Notes under the pieces: model-generated
The model's database searches: none
Told to the model about the DNA's origin: nothing
What the model saw: the letters and a program-made list of their open reading frames with translations, nothing else
Shown here: piece after piece, positions 1 through 7,734 of the stretch
Layout: the number at the start of each line of letters is the position of its first letter
Position numbering within the stretch: position 1 is the stretch's first letter
Program-made: the position numbers and the translations under genes
Source of the DNA: an uncultured Clostridia bacterium
GTDB lineage: Bacteria > Bacillota > Clostridia > Lachnospirales > CAG-274
NCBI GenBank assembly: GCA_944381435.1
Contig: CALWLD010000004.1
Location: forward strand, 1 to 64,000
DNA: 64,000 nucleotides
Direction: 5' to 3'

Positions 1-789
1 CTTGTTTTTATCTAAATACCAAGTATATTCATTATTATTTAATTTTTTTAATACATCATCTAAACTTACATAATGATAACTATCTCTATCTTCCTCATTA
101 ACATATATCTTAAATGCATCTTTAAAATTTTTATATTCAACTAATACTTCTGTATTATAGTCTGTAACACCATTTCCTATTTTATATTCTGTAAGCCTTT
201 CATCTATTTCTATAAAATCTGATAATTTTACCTCTTTTTTTGTGTTAACATCTAATATAAAATTACCTATTTCTTTGTAATGTGATATATCCTGATTTCC
301 ATAGTAATCGTTATTTTTTTCATTTATAACCCCTGAGCTATAAAAATCTATAGTATAATAAATATTTATCATATTTTCATCTATATAACCTAACTCAAAT
401 ATATTATTGCTATCTAAAGAAGCAACAGGATAAATATTTACAATAAATTCTTCATTTTCTAAATTATCTATCCAATATAATATATCTTTAAACACTATAT
501 TTTTATTTGTATATAATTTATAACAACCTTTTAATTTATTATATATAGTTTCAAAGCAAAATTTTTCAATCAAATAGTTAACTTCTTTTTCTATTTTTTT
601 ATTTTTTAAATAATTAATTTCATAAAAATTTACTCTTACATTACTTTTAGAGTAATCTTTTGCTACTTTATCGCTATTATAATCATAATATCTATAATAA
701 ATTTTATTTTTATAAGATTGTTCTTTAGCATATATTTCATTATTAAATAAAAATATTAAACTTAATACTAATATAAAAAATTTTTTCAT
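1..789 (-). CDS. Secreted protein, DUF3298-like, partial (3' end off window)
   Basis: The frame is open from an ATG at 789 to the window edge (263 codons visible). A good ribosome-binding site (AAGGTGAA) lies just upstream. The product starts with MKKFF, a hydrophobic stretch and a probable signal peptidase site after residue 21 (IYA-KE), so it is likely exported. Around residue 180 the pattern ILDVNTKKEVKLSDF resembles the DUF3298 region of RsiV/PdaC-type exported proteins; this assignment is inferred from a short motif only. It follows the broken lipoprotein gene at 841-1701 on the same strand and could belong to the same toxin-immunity neighbourhood. Function unknown. Confidence 0.7.
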   Translation of the reverse strand, partial: MKKFFILVLSLIFLFNNEIYAKEQSYKNKIYYRYYDYNSDKVAKDYSKSNVRVNFYEINYLKNKKIEKEVNYLIEKFCFETIYNKLKGCYKLYTNKNIVFKDILYWIDNLENEEFIVNIYPVASLDSNNIFELGYIDENMINIYYTIDFYSSGVINEKNNDYYGNQDISHYKEIGNFILDVNTKKEVKLSDFIEIDERLTEYKIGNGVTDYNTEVLVEYKNFKDAFKIYVNEEDRDSYHYVSLDDVLKKLNNNEYTWYLDKNK

Positions 790-840
790 ATATTCACCTT
801 TCTTATTTAATTTTTAACATTAATTTGTAAAATAGCAACT

Positions 841-1701
841 CTATTTATTATGTATTTTATTTAATAACTTATCTCTCCAGTTGTATTCTATTTGTATACT
901 GCAAATATCTCCTTGATGATCTGTAACTCATATAAATATTTCTAATATGTTGTTGGATTTTAATAATACGTCATTTGTTAGATGATATCATAAAGGAATA
1001 TCTCCTGTTTTATTTAATTCGTCTACAAAATGTTACATAACTTCATCTACACCGCTTACTTGTTTAAATTTTTTATTTTTTATAAAGTCTAATATTTCTA
1101 TATCATCAATAATATCTTTTCTATCTGTTATTAATCTACCATATATACCATTATCCTCGTATTCAAATATCAAATTTATACATAAATCTGATACATAGCT
1201 TCTTACTTCTAGTAAATCTGTAAAATTCCAAGAATAATCTATCGATAAAAAATAATCATCTTTATATGCTATTTTATAATCAAATGGAGTATTTTCATCT
1301 GAATTTTCTATTCTATTAATATCATTTGATTTTATTCTTCCATCAAACTCATCATAATATAATCCATATATGTCTGTAATTAATAAATCTAATATATCAG
1401 AAGAAATATAATCTAAAAATTCTATTTTATTTTCATTATTAACATATATTATAGGATAATTTATTTTTAATTCTATATTATTAAATGTATCACTTATAGT
1501 TAAAGTTTCTTTTTTCACTCCATATTTATTATTACCTATATTTTTCTTTAATTCATCTAAATCTTGTTGATTTTCTGATTCTTCTATATTAATTGTTGTT
1601 ATTTCTGTATTTTCATCTATATAATTTTTATTATCAGTTTTTTCACAACCTATTAAAAATATAATAAAAATACTTATAAAAAATAATCTTGTTGTTGCCA
1701 C
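841..1701 (-). pseudogene. Lipoprotein gene broken by three in-frame stops
   Basis: A GTG start at 1701 with a GAGAGGAG site opens a lipoprotein: hydrophobic signal and lipobox LIGC followed by E, then a 200-residue charged domain with a YPIIYVNNENKIEFLDYI stretch reminiscent of DUF4163-type exported domains. Translation stops at TAA 1033-1035 after 222 residues. The same frame then runs on with sensible protein (HFVDELNKTGDIPL, VTDHQGDICSIQIEYNW) through TGA 988-990 and TGA 928-930 to a TAG at 841-843. I therefore read it as a 286-codon gene with three nonsense codons. The 222-residue part may still be expressed. It lies 50 nt after a hydrophobic toxin-like remnant, so it may once have been its immunity gene (inference). 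Confidence 0.6.
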
Positions 1702-1751
1702 AATATTTCTCCTCTCATATTCCCTTTAACCCTCAAAATGTGCTAGTTTAT

Positions 1752-2020
1752 CTACTCATTAAGTATATCTTTTAAAGTATTTTCTAATAAACTAAAAGAA
1801 CCATACATCATTGTAGCTGATGCACCTGCTGATACTGCATTTCCTATTATACCTAATACTATTCCAGTTCCTAAACTTTCATCTATTATCGAAACACCTA
1901 TTGATACAACACCAACACCTATAGCTCATATTACAAGCTCTATGCCAAATTCTATTGATACTGCACATAATGCTGTTAATGCTATCCTCCTAATACATTT
2001 AAAAATAATATTCCAGTATC
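1752..2020 (-). pseudogene. Glycine-rich hydrophobic toxin-tail remnant
   Basis: The minus strand codes a coherent hydrophobic, glycine- and alanine-rich C-terminus (SLGTGIVLGIIGNAVSAG, then MMYGSFSLLENTLKDILNE) ending at TAG 1752-1754. TGA 1926-1928 interrupts it (LVI-stop-AIGVGVV), and a frame change is likely near 1985, where LDTGILFLNVLGG in another frame leads into IALTALCAV. No start codon or ribosome site is visible, so it is the 3' end of something larger. The composition would fit a membrane-inserting C-terminal toxin domain of an Rhs or similar polymorphic toxin. That is inference from composition and from neighbouring cassettes; no family was recognised. Confidence 0.45.
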
Positions 2021-2023
2021 TAG

Positions 2024-2063
2024 AAAAGATAAAATTATAAAAATATTTATAATTTTATCTTTT
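2024..2063. terminator. Perfect AT-only inverted repeat, probable bidirectional terminator
   Basis: Seventeen-base arms AAAAGATAAAATTATAA and their exact complement flank a 6-base loop. The U-rich arm falls at the end of the hairpin on either strand. It lies just downstream (minus strand) of the membrane protein gene at 2112-2600. Confidence 0.55.
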
Positions 2064-2111
2064 TGTTAATTATCTTATTTGTTTTTTCAAATATTTATTA
2101 ATATTTACAAG

Positions 2112-2600
2112 TTAGTTATCCTTTGATTCATCATTCAAATTATCCAATGAATCATCATTTAAATCATCATCCCAATCATCCCAAAAACCATCATATGAAT
2201 CATCCCATGGGAAAAAATCATCCCCTGGAAAAAATCCCAGTATTAGTGCTCCAAAGATTAAAATACAACTTATAAATTCAAATAAATAATCCATCTGAAA
2301 TGTTTCTCTAATATTCTTAAAATAAATAGTGCAAACTAATATATTAACTAGTTCACATATAGTACCTAATATATTTGTTATTGACAATTTAATTTTAGGA
2401 ACAATAAATCTAACAAGTCCATTAATACTAAGAAATAGAAGCCATAATGCAATATCTACACTCAAAGTAAATGATTTGTATCCAGCAGGTTCACCATAGT
2501 TAGTAAAATCTTCATTTGAAGAAATAAGATTTAATAACAAATACCAACAAATAATAATTAATAATAAATTTATAATTTTTCTTACATATTGTTTTAACAT
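2112..2600 (-). CDS. Small four-helix membrane protein with acidic tail (putative immunity)
   Basis: A 162-residue protein with an ATG start and an AAGGAG site about 10 nt upstream. It has four hydrophobic segments (about residues 8-28, 48-65, 76-95 and 105-125). A strongly acidic, tryptophan-rich tail of Asp-Asp-Trp repeats follows, so the C-terminus is a likely soluble acidic domain. Its first residues (MLKQY, then a hydrophobic helix with ICWYLLLN) resemble the start of the neighbouring broken gene at 2681-3023 (MFKQY, then LGWLELFF), suggesting tandem paralogues. Both follow a toxin-like remnant at 3039-3209, the place where immunity genes sit. All its Trp codons are TGG. No family was recognised; the immunity role is inferred from position. 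Confidence 0.6.
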   Translation of the reverse strand: MLKQYVRKIINLLLIIICWYLLLNLISSNEDFTNYGEPAGYKSFTLSVDIALWLLFLSINGLVRFIVPKIKLSITNILGTICELVNILVCTIYFKNIRETFQMDYLFEFISCILIFGALILGFFPGDDFFPWDDSYDGFWDDWDDDLNDDSLDNLNDESKDN

Positions 2601-2680
2601 TTTTTAATATCTCCTTACATCATATTTTTAATAAGTAAATAATTTTATTTATGTTTAGCATTTTTCTCTTTATAAATAAA

Positions 2681-3023
2681 CTATTTAAATGAATATACTG
2701 TAAAAGAAATTAGTATAAGCTTGACATAATTATAATCATTAGAATACTCCTTAATTATTATTCAAAATGAAATATGTATATTTAAAAAGAACGAACCTAT
2801 TAAATTATATTTATGTATTTTGATTCTTTTAAATAAGTATTTATAAATTAAATATACACTAATAACTGTTAATATTATAATTATTATGGATGTCATTGAA
2901 TCTCCAAAACTTCTAGTTTTTAAGTTTATATCTTTAAGTATATCTATTCAAAAAAAACAACTCTAACCAACCTAAAATAATAGATATAAAAAATAATATA
3001 TTTATTCAATATTGTTTAAACAT
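2681..3023 (-). pseudogene. Decayed small membrane protein, paralogue of 2112-2600
   Basis: ATG at 3021-3023 is preceded by an AAGGA site that overlaps the stop of the upstream toxin remnant, an operon-like layout. The frame reads MFKQY-stop(TGA 3006)-INILFFISIILGWLELFF. An 8-T run then shifts the frame; with seven Ts it continues through TGA 2948 into DILKDINLKTRSFGDSMTS and a second helix. It passes TGA 2762 and ends at TAG 2681. The three TGA codons sit where a membrane protein would plausibly have Trp. The decayed product would have about 113 residues and two or three membrane helices. The likely former role is immunity to the toxin remnant upstream (inference). Confidence 0.5.
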
Positions 3024-3038
3024 ATTAATATAATATCC

Positions 3039-3209
3039 TTATTTAAAATATTTTTTTATAGCTTCACCTATTATTTCAGTAGCTTTACCCTTAGCTATTT
3101 CTGCTATATTGACCTCATCTTTAACATATCTTGTTGTAAGAGCATCTTTATCAGGTTCCTCTCCAAAAAATTCTTTAATTTTATCTTCAATTGATGTAGA
3201 AATAAAATA
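3039..3209 (-). pseudogene. 5'-truncated C-terminal toxin-like fragment
   Basis: About 55 codons of coherent soluble protein, including STSIEDKIKEFFGEEPDKD and VNIAEIAKGKATEIIGEAIKK, end at TAA 3039-3041. An in-frame stop lies immediately before the first residues and there is no start site, so only the tail survives. Its stop overlaps the ribosome-binding site of the next gene (2681-3023), as in toxin/immunity pairs. No family was recognised. Confidence 0.45.
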
Positions 3210-3317
3210 TTATATATATTGATAATACATAAATTAATTATATCATATTGTTTTACTTGATACAATATATTATAAATAAAACATTCTAAATATAATCTAT
3301 ATTTTATAACATTAAAA

Positions 3318-3344
3318 TAAATCCACCTATTTAATGGGTGACTT
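3318..3344 (-). terminator. Terminator-like hairpin copied from the LysM gene end
   Basis: AAATCCACC and GGGTGACTTT form a short hairpin after the LysM remnant at 3407-3562. An almost identical hairpin with the same flanks follows the intact gene (14956-14981), so the terminator was duplicated with the LysM tail. Confidence 0.4.
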
Positions 3345-3406
3345 TATACAATATATAATTAGATATTTATTTTTGTATCTAATTTTCTAATATAAATCAT
3401 AGTATT

Positions 3407-3562
3407 TTAACAAACTTTTTTAAGTATTAATAATTTTTGCCCTGGATAAATTAAATCAGGGTTTTCTATATCATTAAGCTCTACTATATCATCTACTGTT
3501 GTATTAAACTTTTTAGCTAAATTCCAAAGTGTATCCCCTGGTTATACTACATATGATACCGT
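3407..3562 (-). pseudogene. LysM domain tail, displaced copy 1
   Basis: Minus-strand translation gives the C-terminal LysM domain of the protein at 15004-16569 almost residue for residue (PGDTLWNLAKKFNTTVDD, then ENPDLIYPGQKLLILKKVC and stop). CAA has become TAA in the YVVQPGDT motif, the residues before it (ILTVSYVV) differ from the intact gene, and there is no start. DNA identity continues past the stop codon into the terminator, so this is a DNA duplication and not just a shared domain. LysM binds peptidoglycan-type glycans; this fragment is not expected to be functional. Confidence 0.75.
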
Positions 3563-3616
3563 CAAGATAGGAAATGAAATTTTTATAATTTATATTAAAA
3601 AGGTTGGTATTTTCTC

Positions 3617-3949
3617 TTAATCTATAAGATTATAAGTATTTTTTATTTCCTCTTCTGTTACGTTATAGTCTTCTTTTATTTTAGATATTAACTTACTATT
3701 TTCTATACCAAATTCTTTTAAAGGATTAATTTGTTTAATCATACCTTCTATTTTCCCTTGTTTAATACCACCTTAAAATCCATCTTCAAATCCTTCTTGT
3801 TTCCAAACCAATTTAGCATCTTCTAGATTAAATTCTATATGTAGCATATTAATCACCTCGCTTCCATTTTGCTTTAAAAATTCTTTCAATATATCTTTTT
3901 CTATACATTCTTTTATTTCTAACTTTATACAATACTCTAGTAAATACAT
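3617..3949 (-). pseudogene. C-terminal half of an Rpn-family (PD-(D/E)XK) nuclease/transposase
   Basis: The minus strand from ATG 3947-3949 reads MYLLEYCIKLEIKECIEKD, then LKEFLKQNGSEVINMLHIEF, and EGFEDGF-stop-GGIKQGKIEG, ending with a coiled NVTEEEIKNTY segment. This is the typical C-terminus of the recombination-promoting nuclease (Rpn) / PD-(D/E)XK transposase family, with its repeated EGF(E/D)xG helix. TAA at 3773-3775 interrupts it. The matching N-terminal half lies head-to-head on the plus strand, starting only 3 nt away (3953-4334), so the gene was split by a local inversion. Confidence 0.55.
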
Positions 3950-3952
3950 TTT

Positions 3953-4334
3953 TTGTATAGTGTTTTTATATTATTTTCTAATAAAAAAGAAATAATAAAC
4001 TTATGTAATGCTATTAAAAATACAAATTATAAAATTGAAGATACAGAGATAAATATAATAACTCTTGAAAATATTTTATTTATGGATAGAAACAATGATT
4101 TGTGTTTTACAATAAATGATAAATTATTTGTTTTAATAGAAGATCTAAGCTCAATTAACCATAATACCTTTAAGGTTTTTGCTTTATATTATTAGAGAAT
4201 ATGATAAAATACTTGATAATAAAAAAATATATATAACAAAGGTAGTGAAAATACCAAAGCCAAAGTTTATAGTTTTATATAATGATGAAAGTAAATATGA
4301 AAAAACAAGCAATATTTACTTATCAGATATATAA
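3953..4334 (+). pseudogene. N-terminal half of an Rpn-family (PD-(D/E)XK) nuclease/transposase
   Basis: The plus strand codes LFSNKKEIINLCNAIKNTNY, then ITLENILFMDRNNDLCFTIN, matching the N-terminal region of Rpn/PD-(D/E)XK transposase proteins. The usual EHQS-type motif appears as EDLSS. A frameshift near 4185 moves the frame to YIIREYDKILDNKKIYITK and VKIPKPKFIVLYNDESKYE, the conserved PxPxFIVFYNG region, ending at TAA 4332-4334. The catalytic half is therefore broken, and it is also separated from its C-terminal half, which lies inverted at 3617-3949. Family assignment rests on motif recall, not a search. Confidence 0.55.
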
Positions 4335-4382
4335 ACCCTCCTTAATTATTTTTATTATATCATAAATTTATGTATTTGTATT

Positions 4383-4643
4383 AGAGATGCTTTAGATGAG
4401 TTTGATGTTCGTCAGTCATTATCTAAACTAAGTTTTTCATTATGATAATACTGTTGTAGAAAGCTTTTTTAAGTTTTTAAAACTTGAAGAGCTTAATCAT
4501 AAATCTTTCTCTAATAAAAATGATTTAGAGCTTTCTCTTTTTGAATATATTGAATACTTTTATAATTCTAAATACTTCATTCTTTTAATAATATGCTTTC
4601 TCCTAATCAAAATTTAAACTTATTTTTTAATACTAATTTTTAA
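4383..4643 (+). mobile_element. IS3-family transposase (OrfB) 3' remnant
   Basis: Across three frame segments the plus strand reads RDALDEFDVRQSLSKLSF, then HYDNTVVESFFKFLKLEE, then LFEYIEYFYNSK, and finally HSFNNMLSPNQN before TAA 4641-4643. This is the C-terminal part of the DDE integrase core of IS3/IS150-type transposases (QSxSxxGxxxDNA, ESFFxxLKxE, YxxxYNSxRxH, LxPxQ). The catalytic Glu sits in the VVESFF motif. At least two frameshifts (about 4437 and 4575) are present, and the 5' two thirds and both terminal repeats are missing or unrecognised. It is inactive and lies between the Rpn remnant and an Rhs fragment. Confidence 0.7.
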
Positions 4644-4689
4644 CTTTATATATTTCAATAAGGTAGTCTTTTTTGTTTTTTTAATTTTT

Positions 4690-4935
4690 GTGTCTGCTTT
4701 ATTGACAATAATCCATCCCTCTGGGTCATAACGGTTTACTTGAGTATTTGTGTCAAATGTTTCTACTTTTGTTGCTTGGTATAACATTTTATTAAATCAA
4801 CTAATGTATCATACTCTATTTTTGTTTTTATTCCTTAATTTTCTATTATTTCGGAAAGATTACTTGCTTTATCATATAAAATTTAATAGTATAATTTATT
4901 CCACATTTCTATTAATAGATTGTGAAACATAAGAC
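4690..4935 (-). pseudogene. Rhs core fragment (cassette D), no toxin left
   Basis: The minus strand codes YD-repeat sequence: YDKASNLSEIIEN-stop-GIKTKIEYDTLVDLIK, then after a frameshift TKVETFDTNTQVNRYDPEG. The second part is closely similar to the Rhs cores at 5600-5910, 6269-7284 and 7735-8752. After NRYDPEG the homology ends abruptly and no toxin domain follows; the next sequence downstream is the IS3 remnant. Nothing here should be functional. Confidence 0.6.
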
Positions 4936-5069
4936 TTAAGCACTTCTCATTTAATTATTTTTATAATAATAGTAAAATTTTAGATAATTTAAAAGCTAAA
5001 ATTAAAATAAGTTTTTGTCATGGTTTTAGCTCTTATTTTTTATAATTTCTAATTATAATATATAAAAAT

Positions 5070-5582
5070 TTAATCTGTAAACAATTGTGGAACTCCATTC
5101 CAACTTAATTTTGGCATATAATCAATTTTATTCATATATATGTATATATCCTGATTATCACCCCATATTCCACTAGGTGGTCTTCTAGTTAGGACTGTTA
5201 AGTTATATATCCCTTCATCTATAAAAATTTGTTGTTCTTCAGGAACATAATTACTCCATTCCATAAGCCAATAAAGATCAATAAATGAAACTACATTTCC
5301 TTTAACATCTATAGCTAATCTTATTGAAACTGGGAAATTACTAATAATATCATTATTAGGGTATCCTTCCCTTACTTTTATATTGTATTTTCCACCTGTA
5401 CCAGTATTAAATCCAATTATATCCCCTTTCTTAATATGTTCTGCAACTTTTTTAGGAGTATAAAATTCTTTTTTGAAAAAATCTTCTCCTTCATTAACAT
5501 AACTCATAGCTTTATCTGAATAAATAACTATACCTATTCCATCAGTATAAAGTTCAATATCTTTATAAATTTTATTATTCAT
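5070..5582 (-). CDS. Putative immunity protein, cassette C
   Basis: An intact 170-residue soluble protein with an ATG start and AAAGGAAAG upstream. No signal peptide or membrane segment is seen. It looks like a compact beta-rich domain, with aromatic motifs near the C-terminus (RRPPSGIWGDNQDIYIYMNK, then LSWNGVPQLF). It starts 17 nt after the end of the decayed Rhs/toxin reading frame at 5600-5910, exactly where Rhs immunity genes lie. The upstream toxin is reduced to about 20 codons, so this gene may be an orphan immunity gene kept for defence against siblings. No family was recognised with certainty; the role is inferred from position. Confidence 0.6.
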   Translation of the reverse strand: MNNKIYKDIELYTDGIGIVIYSDKAMSYVNEGEDFFKKEFYTPKKVAEHIKKGDIIGFNTGTGGKYNIKVREGYPNNDIISNFPVSIRLAIDVKGNVVSFIDLYWLMEWSNYVPEEQQIFIDEGIYNLTVLTRRPPSGIWGDNQDIYIYMNKIDYMPKLSWNGVPQLFTD

Positions 5583-5599
5583 AATATTTCTTTCCTTTT

Positions 5600-5910
5600 T
5601 TAATTATTATTTCCCCATTCTAATAATGCTTTAAATACCTCACATGATATAGCATTAGTTTTTATTTTAATATTTTTCTATCATCTGCTATATGAGTTAT
5701 ACTTCACGTTTCATAGTTTGCATAATGATAGTAAGCTTTAGCATAATCGTTACTACTTGCTAAAAGTTCTGAACCTCTTATATATATTGTCCATTCATTT
5801 TCTTTTTCTGATACTACTTCTCTGTCTGTATTGAAAATAAATTGAACAAGCTGTTCGTTTTCTTCCATTTCATAGCGTATCCCCTCTGGGTCATAACGGT
5901 TTAATTATAA
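5600..5910 (-). pseudogene. Rhs core and toxin stub (cassette C)
   Basis: The minus strand reads NRYDPEGIRYEMEENEQLVQ, then EVVSEKENEWTIYIRGSELL and HYANYET-stop-SITHIADDRKIL, the Rhs core also seen in cassettes A and B. GGA (Gly) has become TGA. About 40 residues into the last block it jumps to an unrelated tail, KTNAISCEVFKALLEWGNNN, ending at TAA 5600-5602. The rest of the Rhs core, including the DPSGN junction, is deleted. This copy lacks the palindromic insert found in the other two and so shows the uninterrupted WTIYIRGSELL reading. Confidence 0.65.
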
Positions 5911-5938
5911 ATTTTATTTTAAATTTTATCTAATGCTT

Positions 5939-6268
5939 TTATCTTGTTTGTTCAATAAACTCTAAAAAAGTATCCTGCAAATTATTATCTGTACTTATAT
6001 TATTAATAGATATATTTATATTATAATTATCGATAGAATTATCAAGAATACTAAATACAGATGATATTGTATCTATAATAGTTTGTTCTATAATTCTAAA
6101 TAATACTTCTTTTTGTAAATCACTAATGTAATTATAAAATATTAACGCTTCTTTCCAATAATCTATTAAGTTTTCATCAATTTTTGTATTTTTGTACAAA
6201 TTCTTATATATATTCATATTATTTTCTACAATACTTTCATATATTTTTTCTGCAAATTCTTTGTTCAT
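5939..6268 (-). CDS. Putative immunity protein, cassette B
   Basis: A 109-residue, helix-rich soluble protein (NKEFAEKIYESIVENN at the start, a run of NIN/ISINNIS near the end). Its ATG immediately follows the TAA of the toxin reading frame at 6269 (TAA-ATG), so translation was evidently coupled to the toxin. This is the classic Rhs-CT/immunity layout. The frame is intact although the toxin upstream carries several stops. No known immunity family was recognised; the role is inferred from position, size and coupling. Confidence 0.6.
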   Translation of the reverse strand: MNKEFAEKIYESIVENNMNIYKNLYKNTKIDENLIDYWKEALIFYNYISDLQKEVLFRIIEQTIIDTISSVFSILDNSIDNYNINISINNISTDNNLQDTFLEFIEQTR

Positions 6269-7284
6269 TTAATGTTTCCTCATTTCTCTATATATTCTCA
6301 TATTCATTTCAATAATTTCTTTTGTGGATGATGTAGGAATGTCTGGATATACTCTTTTTAGTTCAAATAAATCTCTTGCAATTAATTGTCTAGCACTATT
6401 AATCCCTTTTGTACTTCTTGAAACTATCCCTCTTGGTCATAATACTGTATGCCCAACTTTAGGAACATTAATAGCTGGAGCTGTTTTAGGACCATAATTT
6501 TTTACAAATTTATTCATTAATGCTTTTTGTCCTATATGATGAGCATCCAAACCTTCAGCTCCTTTTATATCACAATAACTTCCTGCTTGATATTTTTTTG
6601 ACTCATCTATATTTATTGTTTTTTTTATAAAAGTATTTAGCAGGTTCACAAGCATTCCCACTAGGGTCAACATAATGAACAGGGTTATTAACACAATACG
6701 CATATAGATTTAGTCCATCTCCCCTATATATCTCTTATTGTGTAAATCTTGCTATTACTGTGTTATAGAACCTTGACCTTAAATAATATTGCTGGGTTAT
6801 CGGGTCTAGCTGTTATCCATTAAATTTAAAACGGTTTTTGATTGTTTCCTTTTAGCTTACAATATTTCCCCAATCATCATATTCATATTGGTTTAATATT
6901 CTTCTATCATCTACTATATGGGTACAACTTCCTATTTTATAGTTTGCATAGTGATAGTAAGTCCTTGCGTGGTTGTTACTACTTGCCAAAAGTTCTGAAC
7001 CTCTTATCACAGTGCATATGAAATATGCACAGGCATAGTCTATTAATTTTCTTTTTCTGCTATTACTTCTCGTTCTGTATTCAAAATAAATTGAACAAGT
7101 AGTCCATTTTCTTCCATTTCATAACGAAGTCCTTCTGCATCATAACGGTTTATTTGTATATTTACGTCAAATGTTTCTACCTTTGTTGTTTGGTTAAAGC
7201 CGTTGTATGTGTAGTTAGCTTTATCATCTTGTAAAATGTTTCCTGATTTATCCTATTTAAAGTTTGTTGTTTTGTTGTCTTTTA
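6269..7284 (-). pseudogene. Rhs core and DAHH-type nuclease toxin (cassette B), decayed
   Basis: The reading starts in YD repeats (DKSGNILQDDKANYTYNGF, then NRYDAEGLRYEMEENG), continues through the Rhs core (SELLASSN, DDWGNIVS-stop, RFKFNG-stop-QLDPITQQYYLR), and reaches the NNPVHYVDPSGNACEP junction. After a frame change comes the toxin: TFIKKTINIDESKKYQAGSY, then GAEGLDAHHIGQKALMNKF, VPKVGHTVL, TGA 6437-6439, and PRGIVSRSTKGINSARQLI to TAA 6269-6271. The DAHH motif with the later GHT resembles the HNH/GHH nuclease toxins of Rhs systems (inference). Nonsense changes are mostly CAA to TAA, plus adjacent TAA TAG where cassette A has GAA TGG. Confidence 0.65.
7008..7036. repeat. 29-bp palindromic insert, copy 1
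   Basis: CACAGTGCATATGAAATATG and the following bases form a near-palindrome (GTGCATATGAAATATGCAC) inside the Rhs core. The same insert is at 8562-8590. Cassette C has only about 6 other bases at this point, so the insert adds about 23 nt and shifts the frame. Confidence 0.6.
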
Positions 7285-7288
7285 TAAA

Positions 7289-7325
7289 AATAGAAAATCA
7301 AGCTAATTATTAGCTCGATTTTCTT
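7289..7325 (-). terminator. Terminator after cassette A immunity gene
   Basis: On the minus strand GAAAATCGAGCTAATAATTAGCTTGATTTTC forms a long hairpin followed by a U-rich stretch, 29 nt after the end of the gene at 7354-7722. It separates cassette A from cassette B. Confidence 0.65.
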
Positions 7326-7353
7326 TTCTGTTTTTATGTTTTTTAAATATATT

Positions 7354-7722
7354 TTACTCTATATTTTCATTATAAAAATTCTCTATTTTTTTATTTAATT
7401 CTTCAGCATAATAATATTCTTCTCTATAATCTCTTTCAAAATCATAAAATAAACAAATAATTTTATTATTACTTGGTTTACAATATAAACAATTAGTTTT
7501 ACCTTGAGACCCCCTTCTAGGTAATAACTGACCTTCTAAATATTCATCATAAATTTTTAAATCTTTATTATCAAGAATATTATAAATAATATATTGATAA
7601 AATATGTCATAATTTTCTAATTCTTCCTCGTATCTTTTTTTTATATCCATAGTATTATTTTGTAAATCAATTTCAACAAATATAGCAATATTGTTATCCT
7701 TCATAAATTCTAATTTATTCAT
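7354..7722 (-). CDS. Putative immunity protein, cassette A
   Basis: An intact 122-residue acidic protein (MNKLEFMKDNNIAIFVEIDL at the start, many Tyr and Glu) without signal or membrane segments. It has a Cys pair (LYCKP region). The ATG lies 12 nt after the TAG that ends the HNH-toxin frame, and the AGGAGG ribosome site overlaps that stop, so the two were translated as a pair. A hairpin terminator follows. The toxin is broken upstream, but this gene is intact. The immunity role is inferred from context; no family was recognised. Confidence 0.6.
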   Translation of the reverse strand: MNKLEFMKDNNIAIFVEIDLQNNTMDIKKRYEEELENYDIFYQYIIYNILDNKDLKIYDEYLEGQLLPRRGSQGKTNCLYCKPSNNKIICLFYDFERDYREEYYYAEELNKKIENFYNENIE

Positions 7723-7734
7723 AAATTATTCCTC

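Noticed and set aside
3012..3194. 60-codon plus-strand frame
   Set aside because: Antisense of the toxin-like remnant at 3039-3209, without a ribosome site.
4750..4932. 60-codon plus-strand hydrophobic frame
   Set aside because: Antisense of the Rhs YD-repeat fragment, which is supported by homology to the other cores.
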